64,000 bases of DNA, taken from NCBI RefSeq assembly GCF_001618145.1, contig NZ_LQNF01000005.1:62001-126000 (forward strand), given 5' to 3'. The position numbers and the translations under genes were made by a program. The first letter of the stretch is position 1, and every line of letters begins with the position of its first letter. The stretch comes from Oceanobacillus damuensis. GTDB taxonomy: Bacteria > Bacillota > Bacilli > Bacillales > Amphibacillaceae. Below the pieces are notes generated by a model. The model worked only from the letters and a program-made list of their open reading frames with translations. It had not been told where the DNA came from and did not search any database. Of this stretch, positions 17,928 through 26,000 are shown one piece after another.

Positions 17928-20810
17928 CTACTCCAATCCATTCACAATATAATTATAAAGCTTACTTTCAACCGGTTGTTCCATTACCATATTCATGTGA
18001 ACTACTGGCTTATTATCTGCCATTTTATCCTGCTGCACTGTTTCTTTATCTGGTTTTACTTCACCCATATAATAAAATCCAGTTCCCTCATCATCATCTT
18101 TTTTAACAAACAGATGAACGTCTATGTTGTTTTCCTCTGCATGAATAATTTTTTGGACTTCTTCTGATTGCAAGGTTCTATTACTTCTTGTATACCATTT
18201 AAATAATTCAGGACTAATGAATTCATCTCCATAATCAACACTTGCTTCCACTTCACTATTTTTATGATAGGTTACAAATATTGGACATGTTTGGTGTTTT
18301 GGTTTGTAGCCATACATGGTGGAACTTTCATCATTATCCCAGTTTAATAACTTACAAGAATCTTTTCGAGAGTATTTCTTATACAATGTTAGAGACTTAT
18401 CAGAATCATACTTTTTACTCTTTTCAATTCCTGTTTTAATAACATCTTCAATTAAAAGCTTAAAGTAACTATTGTTTTCAAGGCTTTCTTTAATCTTGCT
18501 GTTAAATGAATAGCTTCCATCAATGAATTCTACAATTGGATCTAGACCGTACTTTTTTTGATCATTTTGTGAAAAGAAAGATAAACTAAGGATTCGATGT
18601 ACTGAATGTAGCGTTACTTGATCAACGATACAGTTAGACTTCTCGAGTGTATGCAGATAATCCTTGTTCGTAGTTTTCTTATGACGTACTAATTGATCGA
18701 GTAAAATTAATTCGTGTTTTCGTTTACCTGGAAGAATTTCAATAGAAAGCATTGTTAAAACACTATTTTCATAACCATTGAGACTAGGCACTTCTTCTTT
18801 TAGCTTAAGCAAAAACTGATAATAGTTTTTATATTTATCCGCAATAACAACTGGATCAATCGAATGGTTCTCTATAAAGTCATAAAGATATGGTACTGTA
18901 CCTATTCTATTTTTTAATTCTGTATAGGCATCTTTCAGCACTTTCATCGCTGTTAAATTACTATTATTAATCGATTTAAAGATCTGCTTTTTAGCAATTT
19001 CTTCAAAATTAATTGTGGAAATACCTTTGATATAACTGGTTTCTGCGGTAGCCTTTCGAATATTATCTTTGTTCTGTGTTTTATCCCCTGAAAGAGCTAC
19101 TGGAATTAAATAGTTATTTTTGTAGTTCCCTATAAAATCAATGACGGTAACAAAATCTTTTGAGTCATGCTTTCTAAGTCCTCTTCCAAGCTGTTGAATA
19201 AAAATAATACTCGACTGTGTTTGACGTAGCATTACAACTTGGTTAATACTCGGTATATCAATTCCTTCATTGAAGATATCTACCGTAATAATATAATCGA
19301 GACTACCGTTTTCTAAACGACTTACATGAAGCAACCTATCTTCTTGGGAATGATCTCCAGTTAGGGCAACTGTGCGGAGTCCTTTATTATTTAAAGCCTC
19401 CGATAACTGTACAGCTTCCTCTTTTCGACTACAAAATATTAATCCTTTTACACGCTCACCTGAAAAACCATAATAGTTAATCTTGTCCATGATATGATTT
19501 ACCCGTTCTTCCGTAACAAGATGAGAAAGAATTGTTGCATCATCAATTAGCTCGCCATTGTATTCTAAGTCAGTTACCCCAAAATAATGAAATGGACAGA
19601 GCATATCTTCTTCGAGAGCTTCTTGTAATCTAATTTCATAGGCAATGTTGTAATCAAATAGCTCGAAAATATTAAAGTCGTCTGTCCGTTCTGGCGTTGC
19701 TGTCATTCCCATCAAAAACATTGGTTTAAAATACTCTATTACTTTTAAATATGATTTTGCACCTGCTTTATGAACCTCGTCGATAAGGATATAATCGAAT
19801 TCTTCCGGATCAAATTGATCGAGCATATTTTGCTTAGAAATCGTTTGGATTGTTGCAAATAAATATTTTGCATCTGTCTGCTTGGTGGATCCTGATAATA
19901 TTCCAAAATCCTTATCGATACCGCCCGTAATGAGTTGAAAATCTGACTTAGCTTTGTGCAATATTTGTTCTCTATGTACAATAAAAAGCATTTTCTTAGG
20001 CGCGAATTTTCTTACATCAAAAGCAGAAAGATAAGTTTTACCTGTCCCAGTTGCAGAGATAACTAATCCTTTATTATTTCCACCATCACGAACCTCCTGG
20101 ATTTGTTCCAGTGCAGCAATCTGCATTTTGTTTGGTTTGATTTCTAAAGCCTCTTTTAGTGGATTCGCCTTGTATTCAGCAGGTAATTCAATAACTTTCT
20201 CTGCCTTTTGGAAGTTCACTGGCGTATAGATAGTCTCGTAGTTTTTAATCCATTGGTCTGTTAATGGTTGTGCCTCATTCCAAACATCTTCAAACTGTGA
20301 CTTAAAATGGTTGATTACTTCCCCATTTTCATGAGATGAAAGCTTTACATTCCATTCATGGTTGACTTGTAATGCATGGGCAGTTAAATTAGAGCTTCCC
20401 ACAATTAACGAATAATGATCACTATGTTTAAATATATACCCTTTGGAGTGAAATCCTGGTATATCTGTCATTCTTACTTCTACATTCGTAATCTTCATTA
20501 ATTCCTTAAATATTTTTGGTTGATTAAAATTAAGAAAGGTAGATGTTAATATTCTGCCTTTAATTCCCTTTCTATTTAAATCAAGTAAATGCGATTTAAG
20601 GGTAGCTAGCCCACTTTCCGTGATAAAAGCAACCGAAAAGAGAAATGAATCGCAGCTATCTAGCTCCCCTAAAAGCGTTGTTAGTACATTTTTATTCTGA
20701 CTAGTATTATTTATCAATAATTCCGGTACGTATCTGCTAGACTTGTTGTGTTGTTGATCGATAAAACCTTTATGTAATGAAGCCTTTAAATCTTGGATGA
20801 TGTCCTCCAT
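17928..20810 (-). CDS. PLD-SF2 helicase fusion with DUF3427
   Basis: 960 residues. The PLD domain (about 40-190) has HSK at 121-123 and LIVGSSNLTAHALQVNHEWN. The helicase has SATGTGKT (K258), DEVH at 344-347, TATPERTDD, and QLGRGLRK after FNEGIDIPSIN. The last 150 residues carry DUF3427 features (FVTYHKNSEVEASVDYGDEF, HLFVKKDDDEGTGFYYMGEV). The family is annotated as a DEAD/DEAH helicase with PLD and DUF3427. ATG 20810 follows GGTGG by five bases and is better than the TTG four codons earlier. A NUDIX gene lies 125 bp upstream in the same direction. It shares domain order with its convergent neighbour but the two differ widely in sequence, so they are not a recent duplication. Confidence 0.85.
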   Translation of the reverse strand: MEDIIQDLKASLHKGFIDQQHNKSSRYVPELLINNTSQNKNVLTTLLGELDSCDSFLFSVAFITESGLATLKSHLLDLNRKGIKGRILTSTFLNFNQPKIFKELMKITNVEVRMTDIPGFHSKGYIFKHSDHYSLIVGSSNLTAHALQVNHEWNVKLSSHENGEVINHFKSQFEDVWNEAQPLTDQWIKNYETIYTPVNFQKAEKVIELPAEYKANPLKEALEIKPNKMQIAALEQIQEVRDGGNNKGLVISATGTGKTYLSAFDVRKFAPKKMLFIVHREQILHKAKSDFQLITGGIDKDFGILSGSTKQTDAKYLFATIQTISKQNMLDQFDPEEFDYILIDEVHKAGAKSYLKVIEYFKPMFLMGMTATPERTDDFNIFELFDYNIAYEIRLQEALEEDMLCPFHYFGVTDLEYNGELIDDATILSHLVTEERVNHIMDKINYYGFSGERVKGLIFCSRKEEAVQLSEALNNKGLRTVALTGDHSQEDRLLHVSRLENGSLDYIITVDIFNEGIDIPSINQVVMLRQTQSSIIFIQQLGRGLRKHDSKDFVTVIDFIGNYKNNYLIPVALSGDKTQNKDNIRKATAETSYIKGISTINFEEIAKKQIFKSINNSNLTAMKVLKDAYTELKNRIGTVPYLYDFIENHSIDPVVIADKYKNYYQFLLKLKEEVPSLNGYENSVLTMLSIEILPGKRKHELILLDQLVRHKKTTNKDYLHTLEKSNCIVDQVTLHSVHRILSLSFFSQNDQKKYGLDPIVEFIDGSYSFNSKIKESLENNSYFKLLIEDVIKTGIEKSKKYDSDKSLTLYKKYSRKDSCKLLNWDNDESSTMYGYKPKHQTCPIFVTYHKNSEVEASVDYGDEFISPELFKWYTRSNRTLQSEEVQKIIHAEENNIDVHLFVKKDDDEGTGFYYMGEVKPDKETVQQDKMADNKPVVHMNMVMEQPVESKLYNYIVNGLE

Positions 20811-20890
20811 AATTACCACCAATCATTTCCAATTTATAGATTAATTTTACTACTCGATCAATTAAACTGCAAATCTTTCCATTATTATTC

Positions 20891-20916
20891 AAAAACCTAC
20901 CTCAAATTGAAGTAGG
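20891..20916 (-). terminator. Terminator after the NUDIX gene
   Basis: CCTAC / GTAGG arms, extended by imperfect TTCAA pairing, are followed on the minus strand by five T. It lies between the NUDIX gene and the DUF3427 helicase gene, so read-through rather than tight coupling would link them. Confidence 0.5.
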
Positions 20917-20934
20917 CTTTCTAATATATTTAAA

Positions 20935-21324
20935 TTATTCTGCTGTAAGTTTCTCAATCGCTGGTATATCCGCTGGGGCCCATTCCAAGGATGGAAGTTC
21001 TTTTGACGGTAACCATTTGATAGCAGCATGTTCCGTTAATACAGGATTTCCCTCCAGCAACTTACATTTATATGTAGTCAAATGAACAATACCAAAATCA
21101 TATTCATATACTGTATGTTCTACTTGCTCCCCTATTTCAATCTCACAATGCATTTCTTCATTAATTTCCCTTTTCAAAGCATCTTGAGGAGTTTCTCCAG
21201 CTTCTATTTTTCCACCCGGGAATTCCCATAAATACGGCAATGATTTATCTGGGCCTCTTTGGGCACATAGAATTTTATTTTCTTTTATGATTACTGCTCC
21301 TACCACGTGTATATCTTTTTTCAT
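20935..21324 (-). CDS. NUDIX hydrolase, MutT-like NTP pyrophosphohydrolase
   Basis: 129 residues. The Nudix box is GGKIEAGETPQDALKREINEE; the usual glycine after EEx is histidine (EEMHC). The N-terminal VVGAVIIKENKILCAQRG and the C-terminal EWAPADIPAIEKL place it in the (deoxy)nucleoside triphosphate pyrophosphohydrolase group related to MutT/NudG. It would hydrolyse damaged or modified nucleoside triphosphates. GGAGAAAC sits just before the ATG. It precedes the DUF3427 helicase in the same direction, mirroring the MazG-like/PLD-helicase pair on the other strand. Confidence 0.9.
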   Translation of the reverse strand: MKKDIHVVGAVIIKENKILCAQRGPDKSLPYLWEFPGGKIEAGETPQDALKREINEEMHCEIEIGEQVEHTVYEYDFGIVHLTTYKCKLLEGNPVLTEHAAIKWLPSKELPSLEWAPADIPAIEKLTAE

Positions 21325-21611
21325 GAGTTTCTCCTTTGTTAGAATCTTAATTAGTGACTCTTGATTCTATTACATTTCATTGATTTCTTCAAACAAATAT
21401 CCCATTAGCATCTCAATTTCCTTTTTCAGATAAAACATTCCTTATGAGAAACCGCGCATAGTACCAATAGACTCCAGACCTGGACTTATTACCTACTTGC
21501 ATTCACTCGTAGAATTGCTATATCTTCACACACTTATTTATCAATTGATACACAGGTATATCCCATTATGTCTATAGTAAGTTTGATACAATAAACCTAA
21601 TATCTTCGCTT

Positions 21612-22090
21612 CCCAGCCGATTTGTAAAAAGTTCATACTCCCCGTTAAAATTCCTTTAGTATATTATTGTGTTAATCCGGAGGTTAGGGGATTTAATCTT
21701 CACCTTGTCTTTTTAAGAAGTTCAAAGTCTTCCCCTTTTCGTCCTTCCACTCGAGCCGTTTGCCCGTCTGACTAATACGGTGCCAGCCGCAGCACTTGGC
21801 GAATTAAAAATATAATTTTACATAAATCTTAATTCTTCTCCATCTACCACTAAAATATCATTTTGGGTTAATTCTTTTCTAATATTTCCAATTGTAGGAG
21901 CAGCTGTTTGGGATAAAATTAAATTACAGACAATTACAGACAGAATTTTTTAAGACAACAAAGCCCACATCTGTATATTCGCCTTGTGCACTTGCATTGT
22001 TCTGGTAAGGATGATTGTGGTGGAATATTTCCATTTTCAAGTTGGTATCTTCCAATCTGTAACGCTTCTTTATAACATATATGGAATTTT
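21612..22090. repeat. Segmental duplication, copy 2
   Basis: Diverged second copy of 14430-15000. At its left end it keeps only the first eight codons of DUF6361 on the minus strand (MNFLQIGW from 21636); similarity stops there. The spacing from the GIY-YIG stop to the DUF6361 start is 57 bp against 47 bp in copy 1. The block 21345-21600 shows no gene. Confidence 0.75.
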
Positions 22091-22381
22091 GTAAGCTTCC
22101 CGTTCTAGAAATTGCGACTAAAGGGACATTCCAAAAATCTTTCTCTGAATCCAGATTATGCTGGTCTTTCCAAGCAACTCTCAACTTTACTTATACACTT
22201 TTGCTTTTTACCAAACAAAAAATTAACCCCCTACATTATTAACCTCTTCACATTCACTGACTTCCTTTAATTTATTTCTTCGAAATAATATTAATTGCAC
22301 TATTCTAGTAGTTACTTCTTCAATTTTTATACTAGTTGGTGATCCATTTGGCATGTATATTTGTATTGTCTTGCCTAACAT
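21693..22381 (-). pseudogene. GIY-YIG/DUF4357 nuclease, multiply frameshifted
   Basis: Begins at an ATG at 22381 with GGAAGGAAG upstream: MLGKTIQIYMPNGSPTSIKI, then RNKLKEVSECEEVNNVG, typical of the N-terminus of GIY-YIG/DUF4357 proteins. After a frame loss it continues VNFLFGK and SCLERPA, then, in another frame, QHNLDSEKDFWNVPLVAIS, KKRYRLEDTNLK and the DUF4357 core GEYTDVGFVVLKNSV. A deletion of about 140 bp removes the segment before that core, a four-base loss disrupts the tail (ANG-LEWK), and the end is KTLNFLKRQGED. At least four lesions make it non-functional. It preserves the N-terminal part that is missing from copy 1. Confidence 0.7.
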
Positions 22382-22504
22382 TTGAATACTTCCTTCCGTA
22401 TCTTTAACTTCTTAACTGCATAAGCTATTAAAAGACGATGGCTATCTCACATTAACATAACCTTAATGGTGGAAGGAGCCTGGAATTGAGTATAACAATT
22501 AATG

Positions 22505-23335
22505 CTAACAATTATCTACAGCTAACTCTATTGTTCTCTCTAACCTTTTTATCGCTTCTATCTCCCTTAAAACATTCATTTTTTCGTGACAATTAGGACA
22601 CAAAGCAACCGTATTATACACAGAATCTAGACCACCTTGAGATAATGGTTTAAGATGATGTGCGATTAAGTAAGGCTCACCCTCTTCATTTAAGAATGGA
22701 GCAGGCTGCTCACATAATTGGCATTGACCATTTGCCCATCTTTTAGCAAACTGTGAAACGTATGGATCAAACTCATATGTGAATGTAGTTGTTTTTCTCT
22801 TTGATATTTTTTTATTTGCTGCTTTAGCTCTAATTGCTAATTGATCTTCACTTACATTTTGTACTTTCTTCATTTTTTGCTCTTGTTTTTTCTTAACAAT
22901 TTTATCAGGTAAAAGAATTTTTCTTTGTTTTGCTTCTAACTTTATAGGAAATACCCAAACTAAGCGTAGGAAGCCTTTATTATCTACTTGCTCTTCCTGA
23001 TAAGGTTTTTCCGCCAGGTATACTTTACCAATATAAATATATTTTTGAGGAACGAATACTTCGAATAAGTAGATTTCTATACTATTATTTCTTGATTCAG
23101 CTAATGTCTTGTTTTGAGATGTTAGTGTTTGATTACCTACTTGTCCCATACCTGTGTAATGGAAAATATTACCTTCCCATCTATCTTCGTACAACGCTTT
23201 GGTATGATTAGAAACCAGTACAAGTGAGTTCGTTTTATAAGACCTTCTCATGCCACCTTGTGGTGAACAGCCAAATACATCAGTAATATCATTATTTGAA
23301 AATGTAATCCCGGGCTTCATCTCTTCTATTTCCAA
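22505..23335 (-). CDS. SRA-like (ScoMcrA type) HNH endonuclease, probable modification-dependent
   Basis: 277 residues. Residues 1-135 resemble the SRA-like domain of ScoMcrA-type enzymes: KPGITFSNNDITDVFGCSPQGGMRRS, TNSLVLVSNHTKALYEDRW, HYTGMGQVGNQTL. A lysine-rich linker follows, then an HNH domain: CQLCEQPAPF, AHHLKPLSQGG, NTVALCPNCHEKM, with the two zinc CxxC pairs and the HH...N...H catalytic residues all present. This pairing is expected of type IV restriction enzymes that cut DNA with modified cytosines or other marks; the mark is unknown. The TTG at 23335 is six bases from AAAGGTGG and is preferred over the ATG five codons later and over upstream ATGs. It appears to be a single gene. 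The gap 22382-22504 shows nothing. Confidence 0.8.
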   Translation of the reverse strand: MEIEEMKPGITFSNNDITDVFGCSPQGGMRRSYKTNSLVLVSNHTKALYEDRWEGNIFHYTGMGQVGNQTLTSQNKTLAESRNNSIEIYLFEVFVPQKYIYIGKVYLAEKPYQEEQVDNKGFLRLVWVFPIKLEAKQRKILLPDKIVKKKQEQKMKKVQNVSEDQLAIRAKAANKKISKRKTTTFTYEFDPYVSQFAKRWANGQCQLCEQPAPFLNEEGEPYLIAHHLKPLSQGGLDSVYNTVALCPNCHEKMNVLREIEAIKRLERTIELAVDNC

Positions 23336-23464
23336 AATATACCACCTTTCTATACCTATCATAACAAAATATTCAAGTGAAAGGACTAATTTGTATAAAT
23401 GAATCAATTATAATTATTCTTGAATCCTTATTTCTTCCAATTCTGCAGAAAAGGAGATGAAATA

Positions 23465-24380
23465 CTAAAGAAATTCACAAAACCATCGCCTCCCCCAATA
23501 CTCAGCCAACCTTCTCTCCACCCCCTCCTTCAACACTGCCAAATTCCCCTGCCTATCCATACCTTGCTTCTGCCCACTCATCATCTTTTTCTCCCGCTTC
23601 CGCTCCCTAAACCAATCCGTAACCACCTCAACAGCCCCCTTACCACCACCATCGTTATAGTTTACCGATCCACGTGATTTCTGACTATATTCCCGTCGAT
23701 ACTCCGCTTCTTCTCCCTTAGCAACGTCCACACACAAAATACCCCTTCTTCCTCCAGGCATCAAGAATCGCTTTTACATATCCCCAGTTCGTTCTTCGAA
23801 GTTCCAATGCACGTTTCAAGGCATACAAAACTAGCGACTCGCCTAAATCATTGATCCAATGAATGATGTCTTCCGCTACATACGGGGTTACCACACCAAA
23901 GTTCTCCTGGAAAAATTGAATCGCGTCGGGTGCATTTATTGTATTGTTTTGTTTAAATAATGGGTCAGCATTCTGGCTCACATAGTGATCATTATTGTGG
24001 TTCAAATTGTGGTTCACACAATAGACTGCACTGCTTTCCTCACTATTATCCATTTCGAAAACCTCATCAATTTCCTCACTCACCATCCTATCCAACGAAA
24101 CAATGTGATAAGAAGCTGCTCGATTTCCCACCCGCGATTTCACACGAATATATCCCTTCTCCTGCAGTTCTCTCCGCGCCCGTTTAAACGTGGTGCTGAC
24201 TGTCAAATTTGCTTTATAACAAAGCAAGGACATCGCAGCAGTAAACTCCTTTCTCCACCCTGTACGATTATTGACATGCATTAGTACATGCCAAAGATTC
24301 GCTGCCGAAGCTGACAGCGGTTTCGTTTCCAAATGATTATAAAAAGCATTGACTTGTTTGATGTAGTTCATCAATTCCAC
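23465..24380 (-). pseudogene. Phage-type DnaD replication protein, one-base frameshift
   Basis: Codons from 24380 give MELMNYIKQVNAFYNHLETK and a winged helix (LTVSTTFKRARRELQEKGYI), then the DnaD domain (AIQFFQENFGVVTPYVAEDI, LELRRTNWGYVKAILDAWRKKGY). An extra T in the TTTT run near 23735 shifts the frame; without it the protein continues CVDVAKGEEAEYRREYSQKS and on to 23465. The overall layout matches helicase-loading DnaD-like proteins of Gram-positive phages. With a sequencing error the gene would be intact, at about 305 residues. It lies next to a phage-type sigma fragment and is probably a prophage remnant. Confidence 0.75.
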
Positions 24381-24544
24381 CCTTTCAAATTGATTGATTT
24401 TTTATGTGCTGCTAAATTTTTGATCTACTAAATCCGTAAACAACATTCGATAAGAACCCGTAGTGCCAAACTGGTTATTTCCTTCGCGCTTCCAGTAGTA
24501 TATCGGGGATAATCGGTATTGAGTTTGACATATGACTCTTGCGG

Positions 24545-24748
24545 CTATATTTGCCGCTCTACAGTTGCTTCTTCGATTGGTTCGTGGCTTTTGTCTTCTT
24601 CTTGGAGTGTTCTTGATTTCTTTCGCAGTAAATCGATTAATCGATTGCGGATGGTGTAGTTGAAGTAGGTTGCGAGCGGGCCTTTGTCTGGTTGGTACTT
24701 CTTGTAAGCAGCCCACATGGCATATAATCCTTCCATATGATGTTCCAT
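24545..24748 (-). pseudogene. Phage-type sigma-70-like factor, fragment
   Basis: 67 codons: MEGLYAMWAAYKKYQPDKGP, LATYFNYTIRNRLIDLLRKK. This is the region 2 pattern of small phage-encoded sigma-70 relatives. It lacks the N-terminal 40 residues, with a TAG just upstream, and region 4, with a TAG at the end. Scraps of a continuing frame follow. Together with the adjacent DnaD gene it indicates a decayed prophage early/late control segment. Confidence 0.55.
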
Positions 24749-25014
24749 TGAAGGACCATGGGCTCCCTCCTAATCGTTGCATCTGGTAATAGATCCTTCG
24801 TTCATTCCGCTTGAAAATTTACTCAAACAATTGGTCATTAACCTTCTTCACTTGTTTCATATCCCATCTTACGCATAAAGTTACTCTTTACCCCTTAAAG
24901 CCAATTGATAAATATATTCTACCTAACAGCTCAAAAATCTGCATCTAGCCTAACTTGTCAATTCTATTCTCAAAATTGAATTTTCCTCTAGGCAAAATAA
25001 TGAAATACGCAAAA

Positions 25015-25050
25015 AACCCCCCTTGAAAAATCAATTTTTCAAGGGGGGTT
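25015..25050 (-). terminator. Strong 16-bp-stem terminator
   Basis: AACCCCCCTTGAAAAA pairs with TTTTTCAAGGGGGGTT around a TCAA loop and is followed on the minus strand by TTTTTTG. It lies just downstream of the intron remnant. Confidence 0.8.
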
Positions 25051-25129
25051 GCAAGTTAGCTACTTTTTACAAAAATAAACGTTACGTATATGCGTACCAC
25101 CTTATGGTTTGATATATGCTATTTTTATT

Positions 25130-25310
25130 TATTAACCATGACATCTCACCATGATTGTTCCTGGGGGAAATAGCTTCCCTCTTGACGGGAATCCTAGCAA
25201 GACCTCCCCGGGTAAGAACTATAACTTTCCTCCCATGTGACTGTTGTATGTATAGAGTTCGAGTAGTATTGGACTTTGATTCGTATGGCAAACTCGTCCG
25301 TTCCAAGTGT
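25130..25310 (-). mobile_element. Group IIC intron remnant
   Basis: The minus strand reads GAGTTTGCCATACGAATC, AAAGTCC, then TTCTTACCCGGGGAGGTCT. From memory, these match in order the domain II-IV part of the Oceanobacillus iheyensis group IIC intron (GAGUUUGC, CAAAGUCC, CAUUCUUACCCGGGGAGGUCU). The 5' domain I, the maturase reading frame and domains V-VI are not visible, so it cannot move. It sits immediately downstream of a terminator hairpin, the preferred insertion context of class C introns. The 225-base frame on this strand is not a protein gene. Confidence 0.65.
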
Positions 25311-25341
25311 AAAGTTTATTTCACCTTTACGTAAAAAAACA

Positions 25342-25373
25342 GGCGCAATTCATATAAATGCACCTGTTTTAAA
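25342..25373 (-). terminator. Terminator of the SET-domain gene
   Basis: On the minus strand AACAGGTGCA pairs with TGCGCCTGTT around TTTATATGAAT and is followed by seven T. It is the likely original landing site of the group IIC intron. Confidence 0.75.
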
Positions 25374-25394
25374 CTATATTTACTTACTATCCTC

Positions 25395-25771
25395 TTAGTC
25401 CTGATCAAACCAAAGTAGTTCTTTGTCATCGACATCCCCATTATAATTGATTAGAATCTCTTCTCCTGCCTTTATATTGTGAAAGCATAAAAGTTAAATG
25501 TGTAATTTCTAAATTTAATTTCATACGTTGCATTCGGTTCATAGGAATGGTTAAACAACATTCCATAACCAAGAAGGATAGCCGTATGATTTAGGCCATA
25601 TTTAAAGGCGTAATCTGCGAGTAAGGTTTGCTCAATGTATGGATGCTGGTCATTTGGATAAGCAATGACAGGTGCTTCATGTAAAAGCTCCCCTTTTTTG
25701 ATAGCACGTGTAGCAAATACTCCTCTATTTAATCCCCCATCACTTAGTGAAGATGTTTTTATCTCAATCAT
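25395..25771 (-). pseudogene. SET-domain protein, one-base frameshift
   Basis: MIEIKTSSLSDGGLNRGVFA, TRAIKKGELL and GYGMLFNHSYEPNATYE form a small SET-domain protein of the bacterial lysine-methyltransferase-like type. The frame breaks at FYAFT; restoring one base gives DIKAGEEILINYNGD and WFDQD, ending at a TAA at 25395. NHSxxPN and the NY near the end are the expected SET motifs. The gene is about 125 codons and otherwise complete. It may be a recent mutation or a read error. Confidence 0.75.
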
Positions 25772-25851
25772 GTTGTTAGCCTACTGTAACATTAATTTTA
25801 AAGTTGTGCTCATTTTAATAAGCAAAAATCAATACCTGCCCCCCTACTTGG

Positions 25852-25940
25852 AAGCTAAAGGCGGATTCGTTTCCAAATAATTATAAAAAGCATTGACTTG
25901 TTTGGTGTAGTTCATCAATTCTACCTTTCAAATTGAATGT
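25852..25940 (-). repeat. Duplicate scrap of the DnaD gene start
   Basis: About 90 bp repeat, with few changes, the start of the DnaD-like gene and its leader (24305-24395), including TTATAAAAAGCATTGACTTG and TTCATCAATTC. It encodes MNYTKQVNAFYNYLET and then stops resembling it. A CCTGCCCCCC motif lies just beside it. Confidence 0.7.
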
Positions 25941-26000
25941 TTAATATATGATTTCTTTCATTCTGCTACTAAAATTGATAGGCTTATAAAAATAACACTC

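Noticed and set aside
15454-20810. The two PLD-helicases as a recent tandem duplication
   Set aside because: They share domain order but differ strongly in motifs, length and C-terminal domain, so a recent copy event is unlikely.
23420-23677. Plus-strand proline-rich open frame
   Set aside because: It is antisense to the C-terminal part of the DnaD-like gene; its composition is the shadow of a lysine/arginine/glycine-rich coding strand and it lacks a ribosome site.
24402-24782. 126-codon minus-strand frame across the sigma region
   Set aside because: It overlaps the recognisable sigma fragment in another frame and resembles no protein pattern.
25082-25306. 74-codon minus-strand frame
   Set aside because: It falls inside the group IIC intron remnant, whose structural sequence explains the open frame.
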